DNA from: Aulostomus chinensis
Lineage: Eukaryota; Chordata; Actinopteri; Syngnathiformes; Aulostomidae
Length of the DNA stretch: 64,000 nucleotides
Assembly: GCA_037954235.1 (NCBI GenBank)
Contig: JBBMOA010000014.1
Coordinates: 26,292,273 to 26,356,272, forward strand
Reading direction: 5' to 3'
Below, one piece after another: positions 24,501 through 37,400 of this stretch. A model generated the notes under the pieces. That model saw only the letters and a list, made by a program, of their open reading frames with translations. It was not told where the DNA came from and did not search any database. How positions within the stretch are numbered: the stretch's first letter is position 1; each line of letters starts with the position of its first letter. The translations under genes and the position numbers were made by a program.

Positions 24501-27500
24501 CCCTGACTCAAGACTTAAACATCCAGCGCCCGTTTATGTAAGACGTCCAGAGAGAACACATCAGCATGGGGTAACAGGTCAAACAGGCTGAGGAGAACAG
24601 GGCAGCTCTATGTAAAGGTGAACTCCGTGGACTGCTGGGAGCGTACTTCCTCTCAGGGGTCAGCCAGGGTCAGCGGGCTGGGGATGATGGGGAAGGGTCT
24701 TGGCAACTAACGGAGAGATTGTGTGTCTTTTCCTGTGAGCGCCAGCTAAACCCAACAAGGGGAATTTCCAGCTCGTCCCCAGCCATTGTGCTGAGAATAT
24801 TTGCTGACCACCCCGCAGTCCCTCAAAACATTCAAAGGCAGGAAAGAGAAGAGCTCTCGCTGCTGACCAACAGGATATATTTACAGTAGAGGGGCCAAAA
24901 TGTTATTGTGAACTGGCCTCTGTCAGCAGCAGGATGTTTGGCAATCCCAGCGGCACATTTTTGGCAGTAAGTCCCTTGGACATTCCTTTAAATCTTATCT
25001 GTAGTGAGGTGGGACCTTGGAGCAGCAGGTAAACGACCTACCTGTGTGTGAGTAGATAAACCACAGGGCTCCGGTCAACAGAGCCCCGATCACAAAGGCT
25101 GCAAATGCGATGCCCACCAACGTTGGAGTGGCCAGCACGTACATGGTAGCTAGAAAATAAAACAGCACACAGTTCATACTGGAGGATACAACACAACACA
25201 AATTAATGGAGTCCCAAAATGAACAAAAATAGATGGAAAAATCAGACATAATGAAATCAAGTAGAAAAAGTAAAATCATCTACTACAAAGTACATCACAT
25301 AGGAATTTTGGAAAATGCAGAAATCAACCAGTAACTTGACAAAAAAAATGCAATATAGTCAACGTCATTACATGTTTTTTATGATGACTTTTTCCCATAA
25401 TTTGATAGCCAAAAACCAGAGAAACTTTAGACACAAGACAAGGACCGGAAAACATCGCAGATCTGGACTAAACCTGGTTCCATGTGGCTCATATTTGGGA
25501 TCTAAATAAAACTGTCATGCCGGTACAGACGCTTTTCGAATACTAAGCTTATTTGACAGGCTTATGTTACAGCAGTACCCCTTTACGTGATGGTAAACAG
25601 TGTGTATCAGTGGAGCTCTGACTGCCAGATTGTTGTTCAGAAGGTGCTGGAACAGCCACTGATGAACCTGTGGCACTTCCTTTCCTTAGTGACATAGCAA
25701 CACTATAAAGTAGGAGTTATTAGTTGGTTGATGCTTTGTGATGTATGACCACTATATTATCAATATTTCAGCATAATTAACCCTTCCCTGCTAATGCTCT
25801 GTGTGACCCTTCTTGTAAAGTGGGGAACATCCATCCCTGAAGAAACAGTTCACTCTGACCCCCAACCTCACTCCAGCCTCCCCCAGTTTTTCCATCCATT
25901 TTCAATCCGCACAAAGTTAACACGAACACCACCAGTGAGTGATTCGTAAACACATTGGTTATCATTATCTGTTAACTCGGTGTTACTAAAGTAAACTCAC
26001 TGTAAAGTGTTACCAAAGGTTTGCTGCCAATGTGACATCATACTTGCTTATGTTGTTGGGAGGACAGTGTTTAACAGTACACAACTGCTGCATGTCTGTC
26101 ACAGACTTTGAATTTGTTCTGCAAAGCAACTGCTTCTTCTGTAAATCTCTAATTTGTTCCACCCACTAGTAGCAACTAAACCTCAGAGAATGTGAATCTG
26201 AGGCTTGAATGGGAATGTCAGTCTCTAAGTATTTAGACCCGACTGACCCGTGAGTCTAGCAACGGTGTAAACGGATAGTTGTTTATTTCAGATGTTCCTC
26301 AGAGACTAAATGGAACTCCGAGGAGCAACAGTATAGATGTGTGGTGAGAAGGGGGGGCATGTGATCGGTGGTGGGGAGTGGTGATAACATCAGTATCATG
26401 AAGTGATGTTGTGAAATGAAATGTGCCATGAAATGAAAGTGTCCTTGAAGCAAATATGAAAAAAAATAAATTAATTAAAAAATAATGCCTGAATACAAAA
26501 ATGGAAAGAGGAGCAGTCAAATAAAATACAAAGTACACATCTGACACTTCAGTAAGATGACTTACTTTCACTAACAGGCGCCTTTGTGCCCTCTGGTATT
26601 TTGCGGTTGGGTATATCTGAAAAAAAAATACAAATTTTAAACTGAATATAATGAACACTGCTATATTATGAACGTAATACATTGAAAAATAGCAGCCCAC
26701 TGCTCGCTGTTGGTCGGCCACTAGCCAGAGGCTGGGCAGATTGCTGATATTGCAGTGTGTTGATAAGCAGTTCTCTGAGGAATGTGATACAGCGACCTGA
26801 AGCAGGAAATGGTGAAAGAGCAGCTATTCTGTAAGCTGACAGCGTCGTAAAGGATGAACCTAGTGACTCCAAGAAGCTCTGCTGAGCCACTGATTCCAGC
26901 CATCTGGAACGCTTTCAAAAGCTAAATTAGCTCTAATGATGTCTTAACAAACAACACAAAGGCTCTTGTGTACGGCAAAGTCAAGAGCCAGTCTGGTCCA
27001 TATCCAAGACTCTGGCACAATGGGGGCTATTCTTAGAAAGAACACCTTTGAGTTTTCATCTTGTGAAATGGATGATGACAGGTCGTCAGGGAACACTTTA
27101 ATTTCAGCGGGGATGATGTCCAGAGGACGTCCACACTGACACCCTCCGCCGCCGTCCCATCTCTCCAGCGTTATCTGTCCCATGGGACTTGTTATGCTAA
27201 GAATGCAGACAGTGACCATTCAGCACACTGGAGAGCAACAACACACTTTATAGGACTCTTACAGAACTGACATGGTTACTGAATGTCTGTGTACCTTTCA
27301 AACAACTTCTCAGTGTCTACGTGGAACAATTCTGATAGAATTGATTGATTTGTGTTTAGAACTTGAACAGACCCTGATAGCATGCATAAAGTCTGAAGCT
27401 TTATATTTCCAGCCCCAAAAAGTTATATCTCAAAGAACGTCATTTGTTTGGATATTTCTGCTTGTTGAGGAATGAAAGAGCCCTCCTACATAGGGCCTTG

Positions 27501-30500
27501 TTTTTGTTCAACTCTGACCTTTCCTTGGGGAGTGCAGAAACCCCTGATGTTGCCTCCCTCTGCATGTCTCTTGACACTGGGGGTCCATACTTAAAAAGCC
27601 AACAGTACAACTTGACAGTTCTTGGTCCACGAGACCACAGAATGCTGCAGGAATGACTCGCCATTGGTTCCCTCTGCCTATTGCAATGGAATTTTTGCAG
27701 TGGCAACATAACATAATTTGTTCAGCACGACAAATAAACAATACCTTCATGATTTTTAAAGTGTAAATGCAATGCATAAAGATGCATATAGAAGTACAAC
27801 TCTAACTAACAACTTTAAACTCACTGACTTTGATAGGAGGGAAGTAGATCTTCAACAATGCGAACTTATTTCACTCTAGATAACAACACACATAAATGAT
27901 ATCAGAACAGGTAAAGGTGTTTATTATTCATAGATTTATACTATCTAAATAGCATGAATAATATTTGGCACACAAGTAGAAACATCATTTTCTATGATAA
28001 GTTTGAGGTTCCATGATGAAGGAAACTTCTTGACACGTGGCCAGTGAATACAGAAGCCCGTGTGGAGAACAAAACACTCACAGGACAGGGTTTCAGTGAG
28101 AAACAATCTGAAAAGTCAACATATTAATCGAAGGTTTTAGCTGCTCTAGTGAAAGTATAGCTTTGAATATGTTTGATGGAAGCTTTTATGTATTTTTAAG
28201 TTGCCACAAGAACTCCTCTTTGATTTGAAGGTCAAATTCAAATTCAATTCTTTGGGACGCTGTCCAATAGACCACTGTGGCCCCTGAAAAGTTTGCTTGT
28301 TTTGTTTGCCATGCTAGGATAAGAGATGCCTTTCTGTGTTTTAAAACTCTGTTTACTGTATTTTTGTGTTTATTCAATGTGTTCCATGGAAAATAACCCA
28401 GCAGCACTGGCACAGAAGTGTGGGCAGGGCTTACTCTTACGAGCTCACTCACTCACCGACTGCAGAAGTATCTCCAGCAACTCCTCTAACATCAACATCA
28501 GCACTTCATCTGACATCTACACAGCAGTAAAACTCAAGTGTTAGGAGGGTTTCATCAAATGTCATAATTCCACCCACTTCTCTTCGGCTCTTTCCTTCTA
28601 CTCCCACTTTAACCAGACCCAGACTGGCACCAAAGTCAATATTCAGATTTAAAAAATCATAAACTGGTATCTGTTAGGGCTCGCCTTTTTTGGCACAAGC
28701 ACAATTTGAAGAGAATCAAAATATGTGAAGAAAGAAAATTCTGATCCATAAAAAGAAATGTGATCAACACTGACACTGAGTATCTAACTATTTTCAACAT
28801 TAATTAATATGACCGTTGTTCTCTGGATATCCATCCATCCATCCATTTTCTACCTCTTATCCTGTTAAGGGTCGCTGGGGGGGTGGAGCCTATCCCAGCA
28901 GCCTTTGGGTGAGAGGCAGGGTTCACCCTGGACAGGTCACCAGTCCATCGCAGGGCCAACACATAGAGACAGACAACCATTCACACTCACATTCACACCT
29001 ACGGTCAATTTAGAGTATCAATCAGCCTCGTCCCCTCTTGATGTCTTTGGACTGTGGGAGGAAGCTGGAGTACCAGAGAGAACCCACACAGGAACAGGGA
29101 GAACATGGAGACTCACACAGAAAGATCTGGTGCTCGTGCAGGGGCTTGAACAACAGAACCATCTTGCTGTGAGGCAACAGTGCTGACCACTGCACCACCG
29201 TGCCGCCTTCTGGATTTATTGATCTAGAAAATTGTTAACATGACATTATGCAAAATAGAATTTAAACTTCAACCAACGCTGCACCACTGATGTATTGAGA
29301 GATTTTGGGAACACTACACTGTACAAGAGTGAAATTATTAAATATTTGTCTTTTCAGTGTAGCAGACAGTCTCTGTGTGCTTATCTCACAGCCAGCTGCG
29401 CAGAGGACGGCTCATTTGGATGAACAATAAATTAAAGCTCATTGTTTATTTTACCACAGCTGGAAAGATGCATCACTTGTGTTTACACACTGTTTGAATC
29501 ATGATTTACTGACGAGAGAAACTGGGATCTGTGAATGTATTTCCAACTTAACGTTCTGATTTGACACACTAGATTATTGGCCAGTTGACGAGTGCTGGCA
29601 TAACTTGAGTCCTTATAGTGTCTGTTAAAAAATGAGCAATCACTCTGATGCTGCTGCTCATTCCAACAATCCAACTATTTGAAGAGTTGACCAGGATGGC
29701 ACTTCATCAACTGTGACACCTAACAATTTGACATCTTTAACCTTCTCAACAGCAGCACCTGTGGCAGGGAGAGTTAATGATCTGACCTTTGTGCCCGTTT
29801 AACGACCAGTATCAAAATTTTCCTTTTTGAGATATTAGTTTCTGTAATTCCTTAGAAACCAGCATTAACTTTTGTTGGAGGGATATGTTACCTTGCTCAG
29901 TGTTATATTTAGAAGCATAAATTGTTGTGTCATCCACATTTATCACCAGGTTTGCAATTTTTTAACACATAATATCATCCACTCCAGCTGTGCTTATACA
30001 CAACCAGAGACATTTCAGTGAATTTGTGAGAGGTGAATTTTTTCAAGGGTGTTAGAAACTGTCACCTCATTCAATTTTACTGGATCTGCAAGCCAGTAAT
30101 GACACAGGTTCCAAATAAGCAGACATACTGCATATCTTGTACACACAATTCTTTTCATCTACAAATTCCATTAAAAAAAAAAGAAATCCTGGATGTGTAC
30201 CAAAATGAACATTTTAATTGCGCTTCTTGTAATACACATGCCTGCATTTTTTCATAATGATATTTCTGGTAGCTTCCAAGAAACCGATGGAAAAAAAAAT
30301 TGTCCAAACTAAAAATGTTACAAAAAGATTTAAAAAATCTTGGCTTGTCCTTTTTGTTCAGATCTCTTCAGAAAACGAATGTGTTCCTCCTTGGAGCATC
30401 TGTCATCCTCCCAACAAGTTTAAATAAATCCGTTCAAGAGTTTTTGTGCAATCCAGCTAAAAGTCAGACAAAGAGCATTGAAAACTTCACCGCCTTGGTT

Positions 30501-31426
30501 TAACTAATACTTTCCTGTATGTGAATGAAATTTTACACAAATGCGGTCGTCAAGCTGAAACATAGAGGCTTGGAATGATAGAACCACAACTACTGCTACA
30601 CCGTTTAATATCAGTTAAGTTTGAATATGTAGCAGGTCATTAGCACAACGTTGGAATGGGCTTGTGGGAAACCAGTGGGTGCGCCATGTTCTGTCCCTTG
30701 ACAGTAAATCTTATACAGGCTTAAGACGTTGTTTGATTCGGATGTATCAGTCAGGTTCTAGCTCACACCGATGGAATGGCATGATTCATTCTAAACCCAT
30801 GAGTCAGTGAAGTTGACTCAACCTGACCACAGGTCTCTTGTTAATATCATGGCTCAGGGGGATGCGGGTTTGAAACTCTCTGGTATTAATGATATCACCC
30901 CATCTTGTAGTTCAGGTCATAAACAGTCAAAAATGAAGGTGGTGAGCTCACAGCTCCCTCTGATTACACTAACAGCCCCTGCAAGGTCAAGACACAGCCA
31001 CTGACTAATGAGACAAAATGAGTGATGGTCCAACTAGAGGACCTTACCCCCCCCCCCACGCACGCGCACACACATACACCTCCCCTCAACCTCATTCTAG
31101 TGGAAAGGGGAGGTAACAGTAAAGGTCCTAAGTGAAAACAACTGGAACTTAGTTCTGTATGACTCCACTTTTTCCACCTCTCCCTCATCCCAGACCAGTC
31201 CAGAGCAACAAAAACTGGGCCTCAGTGCTAGTACACCCCCTCTACTGTAGTCGACCACATGCTAATATGCACTCATGCCTGAACACACACTTGTGTACAG
31301 GCGGTTCATGTAAACAGACAGATGAGCACACACACATACACACGCACGCTGTTAATGATGACCAGATGCAGGCAAGTGATGCTCAGTGTTTTGTGGTTTG
31401 GTCTGATCTCCAAGAATCAGACTGAG

Positions 31427-31459
<33 letters not shown>

Positions 31460-34400
31460 TCAATCTCTCTCTCTCGCTCTCTTTACTGCCTTATCACAAA
31501 ATACTGACTGGGCCAGAGCTTTACTCTTAAGGTGTAACTATGACAAAAACAGCAATGAACAAGTGACAAGTCTTCTTATGACTCACTTTGGCGGAGTTCT
31601 ATATACAAGTAGGTTTAAAATGAGAATGTTTTAAAACATGGCTAACCCGTTATGCCTGGCTGATGAGATCCATCCACTACAACCAGTGGCTTGGTAGAGG
31701 CCTTGGTGTTCATCATCATCGCCAGGATGGTGTCCAGAGAAAGAGAATCGCAGTTCTTGCTGGGTTGTAAACACTGTGGGGTTAGAAATGAGACATTATG
31801 ACCATGTTATGCTCAGAAAAGCATTTGCTGCATTTTTTTCAGAGTAATTAAAAAAAAAAAAAAAACATTTTTTCCAGACTCAAATAAATTGTTTTTGGTC
31901 ATACCTGACAAAACCTGTTGCCGATTGTCAAACAAATTTAAAAGAACTGTGAAAAGGTTTAAAAAAAGGAAACATGTATTAAGTGAGTTTCTGTTGTTTT
32001 TTTTTAAAAAGCTAAGCAAAAGCGTCAGAATGGGCGGTAGAGGCAATGTTACCCATGACTGTAACAAAGAGAAAAGAAGCAGCCATCTACCAGTGCAAAA
32101 TGGAGAGATGTTTTTAGAATTACATCTGTTGTGATAAGTAGTCACTGTTCTTCAATACAAGCTAGTATGCTGATGAAGATGTATGGGAGTATTCATGACT
32201 GCGTCAGAAAAAGCTGGTCAGTCACGTAAGTTAGGTTTCCTTATGTCAGAGTTTTTTTGAAAAAGCTCCACCTCCAGTTTGGCATAAAAGGGAAAACCAC
32301 CCAACAAATGTAAAAGCATTCTTAGTAGTTTTTCCACATTCTGTTTCCCTTTTTCAAACGTTTCTAATGCGATAGAGACGCAATTACATTCGTGTACCTC
32401 AGCGTCACTCAGATGATAATCAGAACGATTAACATCAAAACATTTGAGGAAACTGTAAAAGTTGGACAGATGACACAGTAAGAGAAAACAGCCTTGAAAT
32501 CCTTTCAAACAAACACTGCTAATACTATGCAGCTCTGGAGAGACTAAAACAGCCCGGATGGCTTGTACAGTAAAACTCATTACACACACAATGGTTGGAC
32601 TGCATACCGGTGGTAGTCTTTGGTTCTTCTGTGGTCTTTTGGTGCACAGAGACATCTCACAGTGCAGGAAAAGAAGGGACATGTTGAACTCTGAGTTGAA
32701 GGTGAAGCTGAAGCTTTTCTTATTTATCTGGGCATGCGGGGAAGAGAAGTCCCTCTGAGGATAGTACTTCACGGAGTCGTCTGTGGGGCACACCGTCTCA
32801 ATGAGAGTGTATTGAGAGGCCACGCTGGGGTTGGAGTTGGGAGAAATGAAGCAGGATATGATCGTAAACCCCAAGTCCGCATCGGATGCGGTTGATGTGA
32901 TCTGGTGTATGCGAGAGAAAGAAAAAACATTTATTCATGAAACGTATTGATCATCATTTTTCTCGACAAGCCTTTTCATGCAAGTGAAACTGAGTAAGAC
33001 TTACATACTCTTTCCATTGCACATACCAAGGTAGATGAGATGCTTTTCTGTTTTGGTTTTTTGTTTTTTTGTTTTTTGGTACAATAAATTTACTGCCAAG
33101 GATGTAAAGGAAAACTGGGTGAACAAGCAGAATAGTAGAATCAGGATGGAGGGAAGTGACAGACTTGTCGTGATCACTATTCAATGTGTCAATTTTTTAC
33201 ACTCAATGTTGACTGAAAGATGTTGGAGGGCTGCTGTCGGAGTCAAAGCATCAACAACAACAAAAGTGGGCATTGTTCACCCTGTTCACTGACTTTTGTG
33301 TTGATCCCAATCCTGTAAAGTGGATAAATATCCCAGTCTTTTGCAGCATTGTTTGATCTGGGTTTGAATGTTGATCAAAACCCTCTCTGCTCTTGCACTG
33401 ACAGATTATTGGCATTCTATGCAACTTTAGAAAGAATTTAACATAAAGTTCAGTTTCCTGTGGCATTTAGAAAAGATTTTAAGGCTCCTCCTCCTCACAT
33501 ACAAAGCCCATATTGGGCAAGGACCGAGCAAACTTGCGAACTCCTAAATTGGCTGCGTGTCCCCGAGAACACTGCCATCACCTGCTGCTGGATTATTGAT
33601 CATCATTGTTATTGAGATGAATGATGCAGTTTCTGTCAATATGCCACATCTGTGACACACAGTACCAGCAGAGATCAGGGCAGCCAGCTGAGATTCTTTC
33701 AAAAGAAAGCTTGAAACGTATTTCTCTATTTTAGCATTTACATAATCTGCAATGCCGTCTGCCGCACTTCTTTAAGGCTCTGTGTATCTTTACGAATTTC
33801 ACAATTTTTTGTTTTCATTGTACTTAGATTTTGATGTCCATCTTATGAAATGCATTCTGGTTTTGACTCTTTTCAAAATTCTCCTTTAAGGTGGTTGTTT
33901 TTAACATGTTTTTTGTTTTTCTCTCTTTGTTGTGAATCACCTTGACCTACAATTCCGGTACGAAAGTTGCTATATAAATACATTTTATTCGCATTATCAT
34001 TATTATTGGAAATTAACTAATTATCATTATAATTGTCAATAAACTTAGCATTATTATTGGCAATGACCTGCAGACACACTACATACTGCAGCTTAAACAT
34101 TAGCCTGAAGTTAAAATGGGGAGCGATAGTTTACCACAACTTGGTTTGTCATTAAAAAAATCAAGAAGGTTAGGAATATACATAAAGAAAGATGCTCCTT
34201 TTTAAAGTAAATCTGAACAAAAACAAATGGTAAAAAGAAGATATCATGTGGAATGAGGACTGCTGGACACAGACACCCCCCCCCCCCCACACACACACAC
34301 ACACACACTCCTGAGCCACAGTCTTTCTGTGACTGACTATTTTTGTAGTTTGATTTTTTTCCTCTGTTCCCCACTGACAAATTAAAACTTGGTTGACTCT

Positions 34401-37400
34401 TCTCATTGATTAGTATTTAGGAGACAGCCTTGAGCATCTTCCTTGAAGGAACATAGCGTTTTGATAGCAGGAACATTTCTCTGCCCGTAACCACAAGACA
34501 GTCCACTGAGTTATTATGTCTAATGGTATCCTCATCAAAAAGGTCACTGCCAGAAAAAAAAAAAATTTTGACGTACTAGTATCAGTGCTAGTAGTTAAAG
34601 GAGAAATTATGAACTGATACAACCTGTATCATTTATGCATGTCCAGATTAAAGAGGTGAAAGTTGGACATCTATACAGTGAGATTCTATCTTTTATGTAA
34701 TCAATGAGGCCAGTCTTTGTCTGTACACCTTTTGGCCGAAGCCTCAGGTCAGGTCTCAGCACAGTGTGAGTTTTGAAGAGAGGGGAACGCCAAAGTCTCT
34801 CTCACAGACAAGTCTTTGTAACCTGCTGGCTCGGGGTCCACGCTGTCAGTGCAGCATCTCCTGCTGATATCATCATGAATCATCTCTTCAAAGGGATCCA
34901 TCCCATAAGTCTTTGCCATCGGTTACGTGACCCCCATAATTGCTGTTGCGAAACAAATATTTTGAGGCAAACGGGGGAATGGATACATGGACACGTAGAG
35001 GGGCAACACAATGACTGTGAGTTAGTGTTAGTTTTTAGACCATGTGAGACAGATTGACCCTGTGGATGCCACACTAAGAGATCAAAGCAGGAAGAGCTAA
35101 AATCCCAGACAGTGTACAAACAGCAGCTTCCTCTGCTGTTATGAAGGCTTTAACTTAGAGACAAAAACATGTATTAGCAACGCAAAACATACCTCCACAA
35201 AGACTTGCTGATTTTGTGAGACAGTGTAGAAAGCCTGGCGTGATGGGCTGTTGAACAACATTGTGTTGTGCAATTCCATGTTGAACGTCATATTGCTGAC
35301 TGGCAGCCTCGCAGGGCCCGGTACAATCCTGGGAAGTGTTTCGTGGGTTTCCCGGTTCTGTCGGTATGTACAATTGAACTGGTGGGAGAATAAGAAAAAG
35401 CCAATACAAATGTCAGCACAGCAGGGACCTGAAATCAGATCCAATTACTCACACACACTATCATGCTTTTTGTTCACAATAAGATGGAGCAGAAAATAGG
35501 GAGGGGGGGGAGAGAGACAAAAGAGATGGTGTATGAAGGAGAACAATAAGCAGGAGGGGAGGATTGGATGAGACAAAGGAAAATAAGTCAGCAGAGGTAA
35601 CGATGGTGGAGAAAATTCAAAATGGAAAATGTAAAGTTCATGAAACAGACATCACGGAAAGAAGGCAAGAATGCAAGAGCCAGATGAGTCTTCACTAGCT
35701 CTGGGACTCTGGGAAACGCAGCTCCTTCCAACTGCATGATTTACATGGAGTTGTGAATGATCTGTGGTCTCACTTTGTTAAAGGCTGATAAGCTTCGATG
35801 AGTAAAGATCCACCGCCACTAGAAGTCATAGTAAACAACAGCATCCCACGTTTGTGTGTGATATATTTCTAATATTTGGGTAAATGTGAGGTAATTTTCC
35901 ATTACTTTCCAAAATTGATTTTACAATAACTTTTCCATGTCTGGAAATTTCGATTCCATGACTTTCCCAGGTTTTTCATGAACATATGAGCCCTGAACAT
36001 GTTTTAGGTAACGAAAGTGTGTCGGCTTCAATGCAGTTGTTGAAGTGCAGTTCACCATCTTGCCATCACTGGGAGGGACTCCAGCTCAGACTCTGACTTC
36101 ATTCTCTGCTTACGACACGACTACTCTACCATGTCCTTCCACAGTTGTTTACTGCTACATTCATGTGAATCTCATATGTAATGATGTGCTGCTCTCCCAG
36201 ACACAGAACCACTGAGTCCATTCTCTTACCACTAAGACAGACTGGTGCTCTGTGGGCTGCTTAAAAGTCCTTTTCAGCTCCCTTGGGAACAGCACTTCTC
36301 CAGATTCCAGGTCTTCATAATCCAGTGGCCCACCACTCCCATCCTTAGTCTCAGCATGAGTTATCAAAACCTGCATTCGACAAAGGAAACTGTTACTGAT
36401 GCAATCAAATTTTCATCAGTTAGTAAGAGAAGGAAATGCAGATGCAGTTATGAATAGATGTAGTCGCTGGATTTAGGTCGAAAACCAAAGGCACTGAGAT
36501 GTCTGTTCACGAGAGGGTCAGCAAAACAAGCAATGAGCTGGATTCAAAATGTGGGAATGTCCCGTGGCTTCTGCAGGGGGACTGACCCAGGACAAAAACA
36601 TAAAGCATATGTCTCATTGCTTGTGTCAGGGCTCTGAGACAAGTCTACGCGTCTTTAAGTCATGTCTGATTTAACGAGGTGAGAGGACAATCTCAGTGAG
36701 CTGAGAGTGTTTTTCTTAAGACTGCAGCCACATGTGAGCTGACCTGCCACTGGTGCCACAGCTGAATTAAATCATCATGACATGACAGAAGAAACAACAG
36801 ATAAAAGTGATGATCTTTGATGTGCGGAGACTACGAAAATTAATCTCTTTTGACCAGAGGTCAGAGGTTATCCCTGCATCCAAGTGCTCACACAAAAGAG
36901 GAGCTTGGACATGCGCCCAGGTTTTTAATAAGCGCTGGAGAGTGTGTCGTCAGACATATCCCACAAAGAAGATTTGAAAAGGCCTGGGAGCATTCACCCT
37001 TGTTTGCTTGAACAACCATGCTGAATGCATTCCACAATCATAAAGATAACTGGGGATGTCCAGTGTGAGCCCTACATCCCCCAAACCCTCCCACAGTTAT
37101 ATGAATATGTACTTTCTTTTAACTGAAAAAGTGAAGTTGTAATTCTGACATTTTATTCAAGAACATTATAACATTTCACAATGATTTTGTTATTGATTTA
37201 CAGTTAGTTAATGCTTAGTTACATATAAGAGTGTTAAATAAACATTACGAGAGCATTAACATTTATTCGTGCCCTCTGCCACCCTCACCACAACATGCAT
37301 CCCCTGAGTAACACCTCACCCTACTGCCTTATGCGGAGACCATTAGCTAATGATTAACAAACACATTAGTTAACAGTTAAATCACCATTTATAACAGTTA

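Larger units (their letters stand above)
26617..31646 (-). other. tgfbr3: tgfbr3 intron (5.0 kb) with one SINE and microsatellites
   Basis: It holds the SINE at 28828-29213, a C-run and CA-rich stretch near 31045-31075, and a CT tract at 31426-31483. An open frame at 26944-27219 (minus) matches no family I know. Otherwise unassigned. Confidence 0.6.
32902..35192 (-). other. tgfbr3: tgfbr3 intron (2.3 kb) holding a LINE 3' end
   Basis: It contains the LINE tail at 33440-33990 and a C-run/(AC)n at 34275-34308. No supported ORF elsewhere. Confidence 0.6.

Noticed and set aside
26944..27219. 91-codon minus-strand ORF in a tgfbr3 intron (GQITLERWDGGGG...)
   Set aside because: It lacks a recognised domain, has no splice signals in phase with tgfbr3, and tgfbr3 phases already join across it. 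Could be tested by conservation, but unsupported here.
34773..35057. 94-codon plus-strand ORF with several Cys and His residues
   Set aside because: It lies in an intron, the spacing does not fit a zinc-finger pattern, and there is no family match I can recall.
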